A stretch of DNA of 64,000 nt, taken from NCBI GenBank assembly GCA_012295275.1, contig CM022671.1:25344822-25408821 (forward strand). Direction: 5' to 3'. A model generated the notes under the pieces. That model saw only the letters and a program-made list of their open reading frames with translations, was not told the origin of the DNA and ran no database searches. Shown piece after piece: positions 47,750 to 56,426 of this stretch. Positions within the stretch are counted from its first letter, which is position 1. The number at the start of each line of letters is the position of its first letter. A program made the translations under genes and the position numbers. The stretch comes from Chrysomallon squamiferum (taxonomy: Eukaryota > Mollusca > Gastropoda > Neomphalida > Peltospiridae).

Positions 47750-50367
47750 GCCCCTCAGATCGTGGAGATCAAGGAAGACAAGGTGGTTGGAGTAAGTATC
47801 TAATAAATTCTGCCTTCGAAATGAACAGCAAACAATCTGCAAATCAAATTTTTAATATTAAAGTTGCAAAAAAGTCCACTTCAAAATAACAGTTTCTTAC
47901 CATAAGTTTCAGATTTCAATAAAAACCAAATCAGAGCAATAATTATGATAGCTAAAAACAACAGCAACCAAAAAAAAAAAAAAATGGTTGGGAATGTAAT
48001 TAAAAAAAAAAAAAAAAAAAAAAAAATCCCTAGCAAAAAAAAAAATTGCAATACAAAAAGATGGTTGAGATAGCTGGGGGAAAATGCTCACAGAATTTTA
48101 AATATGCAAATATTACATATCTAAAATATTGATTGAAAGCTGTGTTTGCTGCTTATTTTGAAAGCCATCATTGTATTATTCTTTAGTTATTATTTTATAA
48201 TTTTTTGTTTGTTTTGTTTAGTTTTCTTCTTGTTTTGTTTTTTTTGTGTTTTTTTGTGGTTTGTTTTGTTACTGTACAGAATTTGAACAGACTGGTCATT
48301 AAGATGTATTTTTTCTCTCCCTGTCTTCACCCTGTTTTTTTATTATTAAGAAGAAATTCTCCTGCACCATTATGGAAACAAACTTTCTCTTGATTGCACA
48401 TAAAATTTCTGGATTTGTCTATTCACTTGGCCCACTGGTGTTAATTTTAAACCATTTCTTTGTTTAGATCGAGGAGAGGGGAGACAAGGGGGCTGGAGTA
48501 AGTATCACAGAGGAGAACATGCATCTTTTATTTGGTGGATTTTTAGTAAATTCTGCTTATATATGTCAGTTTGACAAGACTTGAATTTTCTTTTCTGTGT
48601 TGTGACAGTTTTTGCATGATTATTGCAGGATAAATAATTGTACGCCTTGTAAGATACCTAATATCCAGTTTTATACATTTTCTATTGCAATGACTTTGTT
48701 TGATAAATGATATGTTGATCTCTGATTTTGCAATGCAAAAGTCCAGTTTACTTTCACATATATTTTATTTAAGTTGATCTTTCGGCATACTCATCTTCAT
48801 CATCTGATGGTGATCATGTTTTGTCTGTGTTCATGTTATTCACTAGAGTTTTGTATGTATTTTTATTGTGGCTGTTGTAACACAGTGGCAGTTAGTGTTG
48901 TATTCAGCTTTACGACAAAATAATGCTCAGGTAACCATAATGCTTTTGAAACTTGTCTTCATAAACTGGTGTCACAATTATGATGGCGGCTATGCTTTTT
49001 TTAATTTATTTTATTTTTCAGTGTTGCACCTTTCATATTTTGCAAACATTTTAAGATCATTTAAAGTGCCATTGGTAGGATGGGTCTTGCTGTCAATGAC
49101 CAAATCGTTTTTCCTTCGCCCACCATTTAGACATTTTACATCTGCAGATTAATTTATCCATATAGAAATGATTATATAATAACAAATCCTCTCCAGCATC
49201 AGCATAAGAGAAAAAAATGGACACATCCAAGAAATAAAGCTGCCATATTAGATTCATGTGCTAACTGTAGCTAAAACTTTGAAAGGAGTAATCACTGAAT
49301 AATGTTTAAAAATGTCCCAATATTAATATATTAATATTGAGGCATCATTAAACATTATTCAGTTGATTGCTCATTTCAAAGTTTTGGCTACAGTTAGTAC
49401 ATGAATCTAATATGGCAGCTATTTGGCATGTTAAATTATTGTGAATTTATTGATGGCATATAAGATTGACCAGGTTTCATTTAACAGTGTTTGCCCATTG
49501 GGTCCTAATTTTAAACCATTTCTTTTAGATCGTGGAGAGGGCAGACAAGGGGGATGGAGTAAGTATAAAGACAGTGAAATCTGTTTTATAACTGTTCATA
49601 AATAATAATGTTTGATTGTTTTGCAAGTTACATTTTCACCTATTTTTGTAAGATTTGTTAAAATGTCCTTTGTCCAGATAAGAAAATGAAGGCAGAATGG
49701 AAAGTATGTAGTTTTTTTTTTTTTTTGGTTCCCCATTTGTTGTTGTATGCATTTCCATGATCATTTGCATTGGTCATTGATTTTAGAAACTGGGTGGATA
49801 GACAGATGTTTCTTATTTTGCATAATAATAACTCTTTATTCTTCAGGTTTGATGTATTGTTTTGAAATTCAGTTTATTTGACTGACATGTTTATTTTCAG
49901 ATCGGGACAGAGATCAGGATAGATGGAGCCAGAATCAGGGTTGGGGTAGGTACCTTATCGAATTAACAGTGATAAGTCTTTTTATTATTCATTTGTAAAA
50001 TTTAAAGTGTTAAAATTTTTGTTTCTTTAATAAAATGAAGTAAAACTTAGTTTAAAATAAAATGCAAAGGCTCTCTGTGATGACTGTTAGTTCAGTTTAA
50101 AAGAAGTAAATAAATGATATATATAATGATATATATTATTTGTATTTGGAATAAATCGGCACAAATTTGGATATATCATGTTTTCACTGGTTCTTCATGG
50201 CACTGTTTGTTTCTATTAGTTTTTACCTTTACATGGTTTACTGCCATCTGTTAAAAATAACTGAAAAATATTGTCCTTTAATTATTAAAGAATATTCAAA
50301 TTTATTATTTTTATTTATGTTTACAGGGCGACGAGGAAACAGGGACAACAGACAGAGGAATTACTGA
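33509..50367 (+). CDS. EIF3C: Eukaryotic translation initiation factor 3 subunit C, 24 coding exons
   Basis: Core PCI-domain subunit of eIF3, which binds the 40S subunit and organises the 43S preinitiation complex in the cytosol. Exons: 33509-33600, 33761-33826, 34138-34214, 34539-34651, 35015-35266, 35734-35864, 36234-36369, 36563-36825, 37195-37291, 37751-37863, 38382-38505, 39179-39211, 39678-39884, 40237-40362, 40808-40961, 42749-42943, 43312-43515, 44032-44193, 47257-47287, 47759-47791, 48468-48497, 49529-49558, 49901-49945, 50327-50367. The start [20 protein letters not shown] matches the family. Acidic and Lys-rich linkers are followed by [46 protein letters not shown] and the PCI/winged-helix part ([30 protein letters not shown]). 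The total is 2755 nt, which is 917 codons plus stop plus one extra base in exon 16. The RG-rich C terminus is built of micro-exons. Confidence 0.97.
36424..36454. repeat. (AC)n microsatellite in an EIF3C intron
   Basis: About 15 uninterrupted AC units shortly after a G run in the intron following coding exon 7. Confidence 0.95.
39227..39281. repeat. (TTTA)n / (TTA)n microsatellite in an EIF3C intron
   Basis: TTTA units pass into TTA units 16 bp after the donor of the 33-nt coding exon 12. Confidence 0.9.
41064..41204 (+). ncRNA. Putative intronic H/ACA box snoRNA, copy 1
   Basis: First hairpin closed by TGCATAC (41066-41072) with GTATGCA (41118-41124), enclosing left pocket CAGTAGA, upper stem CCCA/TGGG and right pocket GGAAAGT. 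The hinge after it (ACATAG) is one base off the H-box consensus ANANNA. The second hairpin is closed by GCAG (near 41138) with CTGC (near 41193), continues TGAAT/ATTCA, and has an inner stem TCTGCCA/TGGCAGA (about 41159-41180). ACA is at 41199-41201, two bases after the stem. A length near 140 nt, two hairpins and intronic location in a translation gene fit H/ACA snoRNAs, which guide pseudouridylation with dyskerin. The target is not identified. Confidence 0.7.
41504..41641 (+). ncRNA. Putative intronic H/ACA box snoRNA, copy 2
   Basis: Closing stem TGCATAC (41506-41512) with GTGTGCA (41559-41565), where one A-U pair has become a G-U wobble, so pairing is kept. The left pocket CAGTAGA and right pocket GGGAAAGT are conserved. 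The H box ATATCA follows directly. The second hairpin contains an inner stem AAACTA/TAGTTT (about 41598-41614). A closing CAT (near 41577) with ATG (41633-41635) stands just before ACA (41636-41638). The second hairpin has diverged from the other copies more than the first. Confidence 0.68.
41882..42023 (+). ncRNA. Putative intronic H/ACA box snoRNA, copy 3
   Basis: Closing stem TGCATAC (41884-41890) with GTATGCA (41940-41946). The pocket strands TTGTAGA and GGAAAGT are conserved. The H box ATATAA follows directly. The second hairpin is closed by GCAG (near 41958) with CTGC (near 42012), followed by TG and ACA (42018-42020). The block ATTCACTGC before the ACA is shared with copy 1. Confidence 0.68.
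42313..42450 (+). ncRNA. Putative intronic H/ACA box snoRNA, copy 4
   Basis: Closing stem TGCATAT (42315-42321) with ATATGCA (42367-42373). Relative to the other copies both partners changed (C-G to T-A), a true compensatory substitution. The upper stem is the best formed of the four: CCCA/TGGG plus AATGGT against ACCAT with a TCATACT loop. The pocket strands CTGTAGA and GGAAAGT are conserved. The H box ATATTA follows. The second hairpin is closed by GCT (near 42383) with AGC (near 42440-42442), then TA and ACA (42445-42447). Confidence 0.7.
42749..42943 (+). CDS. EIF3C: EIF3C coding exon 16, carrying a one-base frameshift
   Basis: The exon enters in the frame reading [20 protein letters not shown] up to LTGPS, then continues in the next frame as [19 protein letters not shown] through NEKMNAK. 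The family reads L[11 protein letters not shown] across this point, so exactly one extra base lies in the stretch CCCTCCAGAG (about 42834-42844). Both flanking parts are strongly conserved, both splice sites are normal, and the rest of the gene is intact. An assembly or sequencing indel is the likeliest explanation. A real mutant allele cannot be excluded. Confidence 0.85.
43503..43700 (+). repeat. Partial duplication of the end of EIF3C exon 17 with its donor
   Basis: The segment at 43503-43576 (last codons of exon 17, donor GTAAAG and about 60 bp of intron) is repeated at 43627-43700 with roughly 80% identity, including GAAGAGCTGATGGTAAA and CTGAATTTAATTTTAAAAATGTGA. The repeated exon-like part extends upstream to about 43603 (ATCAG...), where an AG also sits, but reading on in the gene's frame meets TGA almost at once. 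It is therefore a degenerate pseudo-exon within the intron. Confidence 0.8.
43893..43993. repeat. 44-bp tandem repeat, 2.3 copies
   Basis: Units start TGTACTGATTTAA at 43893, 43937 and 43981 (partial). The first two are nearly identical. It is intronic, just upstream of EIF3C coding exon 18. Confidence 0.9.
44194..47256 (+). other. Large EIF3C intron before the RG-rich micro-exons
   Basis: A 3.1 kb intron, AT-rich, with T runs near 44226-44239 and 44522-44538 and an (AT)n run near 47029-47044. No exon is needed here for the reading frame if the acceptor at 47255-47256 is used. The short ORF at 45292-45504 (minus) has no recognisable similarity. I see no convincing RNA gene. Confidence 0.5.
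47257..49945 (+). repeat. Tandemly duplicated RG-rich micro-exons of EIF3C
   Basis: Exons 47759-47791, 48468-48497 and 49529-49558 are near-copies. Each starts ATCG(T/A)GGAGA, ends GG(A/C/T)TGGA|GTAAGTAT, has phase 1 at both ends and a length divisible by three, so any can be skipped or added without a frameshift. They encode [19 protein letters not shown] and RGEGRQGGW, joined by Asn. The intron ends before the second and third copies are also alike (TAATTTTAAACCATTTCTT...TTTAG), showing that exon plus flank was duplicated. The preceding exon (47257-47287, [10 protein letters not shown]) and the next (49901-49945, [15 protein letters not shown]) share the WN/WG joint and may be older relatives. 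Confidence 0.85.
49232..49424. mobile_element. Foldback element, near-perfect 190-bp palindrome
   Basis: The two halves are inverted copies about 90 bp long. The left arm starts AAATAaAGCTGCCATATTAG, the right arm ends CTAATATGGCAGCTATTT, and further matching blocks include ACTTTGAAA/TTTCAAAGT and CTGAATAATGTTTAA/TTAAACATTATTCAG. The centre, AATATTAATATATTAATATT (49319-49338), is itself palindromic. There is no coding capacity. A foldback MITE is the best label, but no clean target duplication is visible. It lies in the intron between two duplicated EIF3C micro-exons, and an RNA copy would form a long hairpin. Confidence 0.8.
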
Positions 50368-50585
50368 TCTCAGCAGAATTACCTTGACCTTCACATACAT
50401 GCTTGTTGTATTAGTACTACAATAACATTTTTGTTCTTTGTGAATCAGTCACAATCAAGTCTGACTTATTTTGGAAATGTTTGTAATTTAAATTATGGTG
50501 TACAGATAAAATAACAAACTTTTTTTTTTCCTGCATTAAATTTTGCTCTTTTGTCAAGTAATCTGGTTTTCAGTTGCTTACGTTT

Positions 50586-50591
50586 AATAAA
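50586..50591 (+). terminator. EIF3C polyA signal
   Basis: AATAAA about 220 nt after the stop, followed by T-rich sequence near 50637-50649. It is the first canonical hexamer after the stop codon. Confidence 0.65.
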
Positions 50592-50609
50592 AATTTAAAA
50601 GTTATTTTT

Positions 50610-51400
50610 AAAAGATAAATAATATTGAGTTTGTAAAGTTTTTTTTTTGAAATATGTACTGAAATATAAATAACTTCAAAGAATTTTTAAAATTGAATTT
50701 TTTTTTTTTTTTACTTCACTGTACATTTTGATGTTACCAAGATTATAAACTGGCATGACTTTCCTCATTCTTGTAATATCAAAACTTTGATTCAGATTAA
50801 AATAATTTTTGATCAGTTGGTCTTGTTCGAAGTTTTTTTTTTTTTCAGTGTTTAGTTTTGTACATACACTATTAAATATTGTTTTCATGTAGTTTCTTGT
50901 CCAGTATGATTCTGGATGCCATTTATTTTACCAATTTATAGCCAATACACTACCTGTAATTAGAATTCTTTTGAATCTGACTAAACTGTTAAATGGATGG
51001 GTAGAATATTACTAATTCCCAGTATTGGTAAAGGAGAATAGTTTTACTTTCCAAACTCATTCACTATAGGATAGAAGATCATCTTAATTTTATCTATAGA
51101 AAACATCTTTCTGTGTCTTATTTTATTGCTAACTGGCAGTACTGTGCATGCTGACAGTTATTTAAAATTGTGAAACAGACTTGCAAAAGGGTTATAAATA
51201 TTAACATGATTCTGTGAATGGCCCTTTGCCTATAAAAATGGATGCAATGAAGTTAAAATGCCATCTTTAAAAGTCAACTGAGAAGAGGAAAATTTATTCC
51301 AGTTGTTACTACACTAACAAAGAGACTTGTTTTCCAATTTAGTTGCAAAAAATAAAATAAAACGAGATTATTAAAAAGCACCAAAAAAGAAAAAATCCAG
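50610..51400. other. Convergent intergenic space between EIF3C and RPL6
   Basis: About 800 bp of AT-rich sequence with T runs (50699-50712, 50834-50845). The minus-strand ORF at 50676-50888 has no recognisable similarity. No gene or structured RNA is apparent. Confidence 0.6.
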
Positions 51401-51420
51401 TTTTCCCATTTCATTTTGTT

Positions 51421-51426
51421 TTTATT
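51421..51426 (-). terminator. RPL6 polyA signal
   Basis: AATAAA on the minus strand, about 25 nt after the RPL6 stop. The very short 3' UTR is typical of ribosomal protein genes. Confidence 0.7.
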
Positions 51427-51450
51427 ATTTTGAGTTCAGAAATTACACAT

Positions 51451-53951
51451 TCAGAAGATCATATTGTGAGGATACTGCCTATTTTTCAGTGAAAACATTG
51501 CTCCAAGGTATCCAAAAATTAATTTTTTCTCCGGATGTTGTCTGATAATATCTAGAATTTGTTTATCAACTGCAACTTGATCTTCTTTTCTTTCATCTGA
51601 TACAGTATACACCTGAAAACAATATAATTTGTTTTTTTGAAATAGGGTAACAAGCAGAATGACAATGGAACATAAAATTATCCCAAATCAGTATTTTATG
51701 ATGTTGATTTGGTTAATTTCATTTGTTAAGTTAGTCATGAATTCAAAATTAAATTAAGGATATAAATCCAATACTGTGTTGTTTTATTAAAAAAAAAAAA
51801 AAAAAAATACATATTAGTCTTTATGTGACATCATGCCCACAGGTTATTTTTCTTATATGCAGAGACATTCCATTAGTTCTGTTTTGAACTGCTGCTAATA
51901 AACCTATATATATATATATGCTCGACAGTTCTATTAATTTCCTGATTACATATGTGAAATGTATCCATTATGGAAGAAAATTCATGAATATGAAACAAAA
52001 AACTACTGTTTGCTGTGTTAATAGATACAAACTGTGGATGTAAAACTACTGTTGTGCACTGCAAATTTTAAGAGATAATACAAACTGATATACCTGTGAA
52101 AATAAGCAGCAGATCTAAACCACTACAAACAGAAGACATTAATATTTTGAAAGATGACACAGGGAAACAAGTCATCCATCTGAAATGCTCACCTCTTTCT
52201 TGGTGTCAAAGATTTCACCTTCTGTGTGTTTTGGTTTACGAAGTTTCTTTCTGCGGAAGTAATCGTCATTCAGCCTGTCTGGCATCTTTACACCTTTGAT
52301 ATCAAGACGTGTTTTAGTCGCAATCACATATCTCTGGTTGATTCTTCTCAGCGGGCATCCATTTAAGTGGAACGGACCTGTCAAAATAGAGTAAATTCAG
52401 ATAATTTAAATTATACCAAACACAACAAGCAAAATAGTTTCTCTGATGTCAGTATTTTTTTTTTTTTTTTTTTAAACAACCCTGATCTCTACAATGAATG
52501 ATTTTTCACAAAGTCAGTTTTGTATAAATTAACAGCATGAATAGTTTTGTAATGAGCTCATGTCTGAATACATTTTAATATTAATGGTTTATTTGTATAA
52601 TTGCAAAATCTGGGAAAACAAAATTGATGTCATATGCAAATCCTACTAGATGTAATGTCATTTTTTACTAGGATCATACCAAAATCTTGAACAAACAGCA
52701 GAGCACTTATGTGGCAGAACCCATTGCAAATACATAAAGTAATGAATGTATACTCCAACATGCAAAGATTTGGATGTCATTTGGTTGTGTGTGGGATAAT
52801 CATTATCTGTGAGGATATCAATGTGTTTTTTAAATACTGAAAGACATGATCAATGGTCTCCAAAACTTTTAATTTACTCTTATTTGTCATAGTAAATTAA
52901 CTTCAAATTTAATCAAAATCTTCTCTCAATCGAAGTATTAAAATCAATGTTCTTGGTTAATATTCATACAAATTAAAATATTCTTAAATTTTACTGTTAC
53001 AGTCTGTGAAGGCATGTCGCAACAAATCAAACTAACCTGTAACCAGCAGTAAGCCAGTCCCCAGCTGCTTCAGAAAAACAACCCTCTGAAAAAAAAAAAA
53101 ACTTTACTGCTTTATCAAACATTTTTGTTTTCTCAGCAAGAAGTCCAAACAATTATCAGTTTATAGTAAAAGAAGTATAATTTTAAACATACAAATAAAG
53201 GTACTGTCCATATCTGCACAGAAGGCCCATATTCACATTAAAACATTTACAAGATGAAACAACTTATTTTGTAACATCTTTTTATAGTTAGTTTTAAATT
53301 GACACAATGAAAATGAAAAAACAAGTTTATCCAAAGAAGACCATATGCATTTGTAGTTAAATTTGGGTTCCTATCTAAATTTACCTTTCCCTTATGTCTG
53401 CCAGCCACAATAATGAGAATGGTTCCAGAAGAGATGGTTGGTCTTAGCTTGTGTGTGTGTTTGCAGAAAGGCTTCTTACGTGGCTTCAACCTTCGAGGTT
53501 TATCTTCTGTTGGGTAAAACCGAGGCTGAAATATAAATCATTGCAACATCTATACTGTGGCCAAATGTATCAACAGTAAGGTAAATTATAAATTTTTATG
53601 TCACTAATAATATTTTATTGTTTATCAGATCTGTGCATTTTCAAGTTAGAAATATCAAAAAAGTGAAAATACATTTTTACAGTAAACCTCAATGCAAAAA
53701 ATCCATTAACTTACTGGTCTTGTAATTCGAACTAAACGTTTGCCTCCGTTTTTGTCACCTCCAATATCCTTTTCTATCATGCGTTTTGGGGCAACCGCCT
53801 TTTTAGGCAAAGTATGTTTTCGTCTCTTGCGTCTTTTTTCCATTTTACCTTTAGTGTCAGTCTTCGTTTTGGCTGAAGGCTTGGCTGAAGGCTTGGTTGA
53901 AGGCTTCGCCGAAGCCTTGGCTGCAGGTTTGGCTGCATTTTTTGGAGCCAT
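51451..53951 (-). CDS. RPL6: Large ribosomal subunit protein eL6 (L6), complete, 5 coding exons
   Basis: Structural protein of the 60S subunit, assembled in the nucleolus. Exons, 5' to 3' on the minus strand: 53951-53715, 53525-53385, 53085-53037, 52377-52193, 51612-51451. Phases agree, giving 257 residues, shorter than vertebrate L6 (about 288) mainly in the N-terminal tail. The N terminus is Ala/Lys-rich with degenerate KPSAK/KPSTK repeats. Then come [12 protein letters not shown], the KOW-type core [68 protein letters not shown] and a C terminus ending YPHNMIF. The ATG is the first codon of its exon, directly behind a 3' splice site (TTTTGCAG), so the 5' UTR lies in a separate upstream exon, as often in ribosomal protein genes. 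An upstream in-frame ATG two codons earlier would be intronic. Confidence 0.97.
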
Positions 53952-54636
53952 CTGCAAAATTAAAACATGCTAAATAACAAAGATGCTTGTTTGCTTATTG
54001 TAAATAATTATTTGGATATAATGATATGTCCCAAAGTTTTGTACTGGTCCTTGATTATGTGTTTTACAAATAAAAATGAATTTTAAAACATTTCTGTTAT
54101 CTTTAAAAGGCAGATACCTTTATGAAACAGACATTACTAAAATAAGAAAGTGGTATAATTTATCACAAGTAAACAGTGAGTCTTTAATAAACAACAAACT
54201 GAACTTTTAGATTTACTATTCTCTGGGAATGTTATTATTGTTAAGGTGCAACGAATGGTAATTTCTTCGTTATATTAATTATTATTTATACAATTTTTAC
54301 AACCATTACAGAATTACTGTTCATACAAAAATTTCAGTATTTAATTTATTCTATGAGAATTCCTTTTTTTTCCCCGCTATCTGACACTGTAAAACTAATT
54401 TTTTCAAATTTTGGTTGTACAGTAATATTATAACCAACATATCGAAAAACAAGTACTGCTATATTTTATTATGAGAATTATCCTAACTAAGAAAAATAAT
54501 TTGCTATTAATAAATTGGGTTTTAAATAAAGAAATACTTGTATCTGTATTTTTAAATCTAATATGAAAAGATGTCTTTACTGTTACAAGATATTTTCAGA
54601 TTAACATCAAGAGCTCTACAAAAAGCATTGACATAC

Positions 54637-54665
54637 ATTTGTCGGTCTGCAGTAAAAGGAAGAGG
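54637..54665 (-). promoter_or_regulatory. Probable RPL6 leader exon with TOP start
   Basis: On the minus strand CCTCTTCCTTTTACTGCAG begins a pyrimidine-rich tract, followed by ACCGACAAAT and a strong donor GTATGT (at 54636). A short untranslated exon starting with a 5' terminal oligopyrimidine tract is the hallmark of ribosomal protein mRNAs, which are translationally controlled by mTOR and LARP1. Splicing from here to 53951 would place the ATG at the start of exon 2. The exact transcription start is inferred. Confidence 0.6.
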
Positions 54666-54776
54666 AAATGACGATCTAGAACTACCAAAGGGAGATAACT
54701 GTGTATTTTATCTATATTATTGAAAAACATTTTTTGAAAACTTTCAGTATTTATTCTAAAATATTATTTGTAACGC
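54666..54776. promoter_or_regulatory. Probable shared RPL6 / INO80E promoter
   Basis: Only about 110 bp separate the putative RPL6 TOP start (minus) from the candidate INO80E first ATG (plus), so the genes appear divergent from one small promoter. The stretch contains ATGACGATC and GGGAGATAAC but no clear TATA box. Its role is inferred from gene orientation. Confidence 0.45.
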
Positions 54777-56393
54777 ATGATGATGCCAGTTGCCGGTAAA
54801 TATGATAATACTATGTAATTCTGTTTTCACTAACGAAAGACAATTTAAATCGTGGAAAATTACCTAGGGCCTTATAAGAAAATTTGACTAAGAAACAAAT
54901 ACTGTATTCTAATCACTAAATCAGTTTATATTTATTCATTATTGCATCTGCACTATGCTTAATCTATAAATATAATATAGAGGTGCATGCAAATGTTTTA
55001 GCAATTCATGAATAGAAACACAAAGTAATGAAGTAGTTTGACAAAAAGAAAGTAGTTGACAAAAGTCGTACAAAAAAAATTGAAACGATTTAAATTACAT
55101 ATAATACATTATATTTATATATATTTTACGAAGATAAAATGTACGCTCGCTGTATAAATTTGTGGGCCGCAGTTTTGCTTGTAAAGGGCCTACAACGTAT
55201 TATACAGTTTACTGTTAGACTAATTTGCTAAATCTTAAAAGGGTATAACTTTAAGTAAGTTTATTACTTATCAAGTTAACACTGACAACAGTGAAAAAGC
55301 AACCGTTGAATAATATTTGAAATTGCATTTTCGTTTCTTGAAATCAACAGCAATAAATATCTTTTGTGGAACAAGTTCCAGTAATTTTGAACATCACATA
55401 TCAAACATATAATAAGAATAAAATAGTAAGAAAAGGTGTTTTTTGAAGGTTTTTTTAATATATATACTTTCTTTATGGAAATTACAATTCTTATTTCTTT
55501 TCTATGATTTGATGCAAAATATAAAATATTCTTTTATAACTGTAACGAGATAATGAAAACAGAACAATAGATATTATCCCTTATTGATAATTGAAACATG
55601 TAGTCCATTTTCTCAGAAGACAATAAGTAAACCACATATGTCTGTCATGAAATAATAGTGATTTAAAAAAAATAATAATGATTGTTCTAATGGTGTTTTT
55701 AAAACAACACAAATGTTTACATAACTAATGTATTAACTCTCAGTGTAAAATGATTATATGTGTACAAATTTTAATATAATTCATATATTTGAAGGTTCTG
55801 TTTTACAACAGAGTATTTATTTATTGAAGTAATTAAATTGCTGTTCATTGAAATATTTCTAATACAAGCCTAAGAGGTACAACTTACTGTTTTAACCGTT
55901 AGAAAGTAAATGATTTATCCTTTTTTTTTTTTTTTTTTTTTTTTAATTTTTAATTTTTCTTTTTCTAAATTCATTACTGCAAAAGAAAATAGAAGGAAAA
56001 AATAATGACAAAAATTAATTAATTAATTAATTAATATATAATAATAATAAAATAAATTCATTACGATAGAATAACATGAGGATTAGCAGATATTAAATTT
56101 TATTTATATGGGATTTTTCACAGAAAGTTTTCAAGAACATCAGATTGACTACAAACAGAAATATAAAACTTTGAAGAAAAAACTCAGACTGCTTGTTTAT
56201 GTATGTATTTATAAACTCTTTGACACATACATTGCAAGAAAGATTCAATTAGTACTGAATGAATTTTTACATATATATTTTATTATTATTATTTGATGTG
56301 TTCCTTTTACATATTTAAAATTTTCATTAAATATAAAGAACATCTGTCTTAATATGTATAAATGAGAAAGAGGGAGAAAGAGAGAGAGGTTAA

Positions 56394-56426
<33 letters not shown>

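Noticed and set aside
48868-49152. 94-codon plus-strand ORF in an EIF3C intron
   Set aside because: It lies wholly in the intron between duplicated micro-exons, has no family resemblance, and was not needed for the gene model.
53706-53957. RPL6 start two codons upstream (MQM...)
   Set aside because: The extra codons are the end of the intron (TTTTGCAG) before the true exon, so translation should begin at the ATG at 53951.
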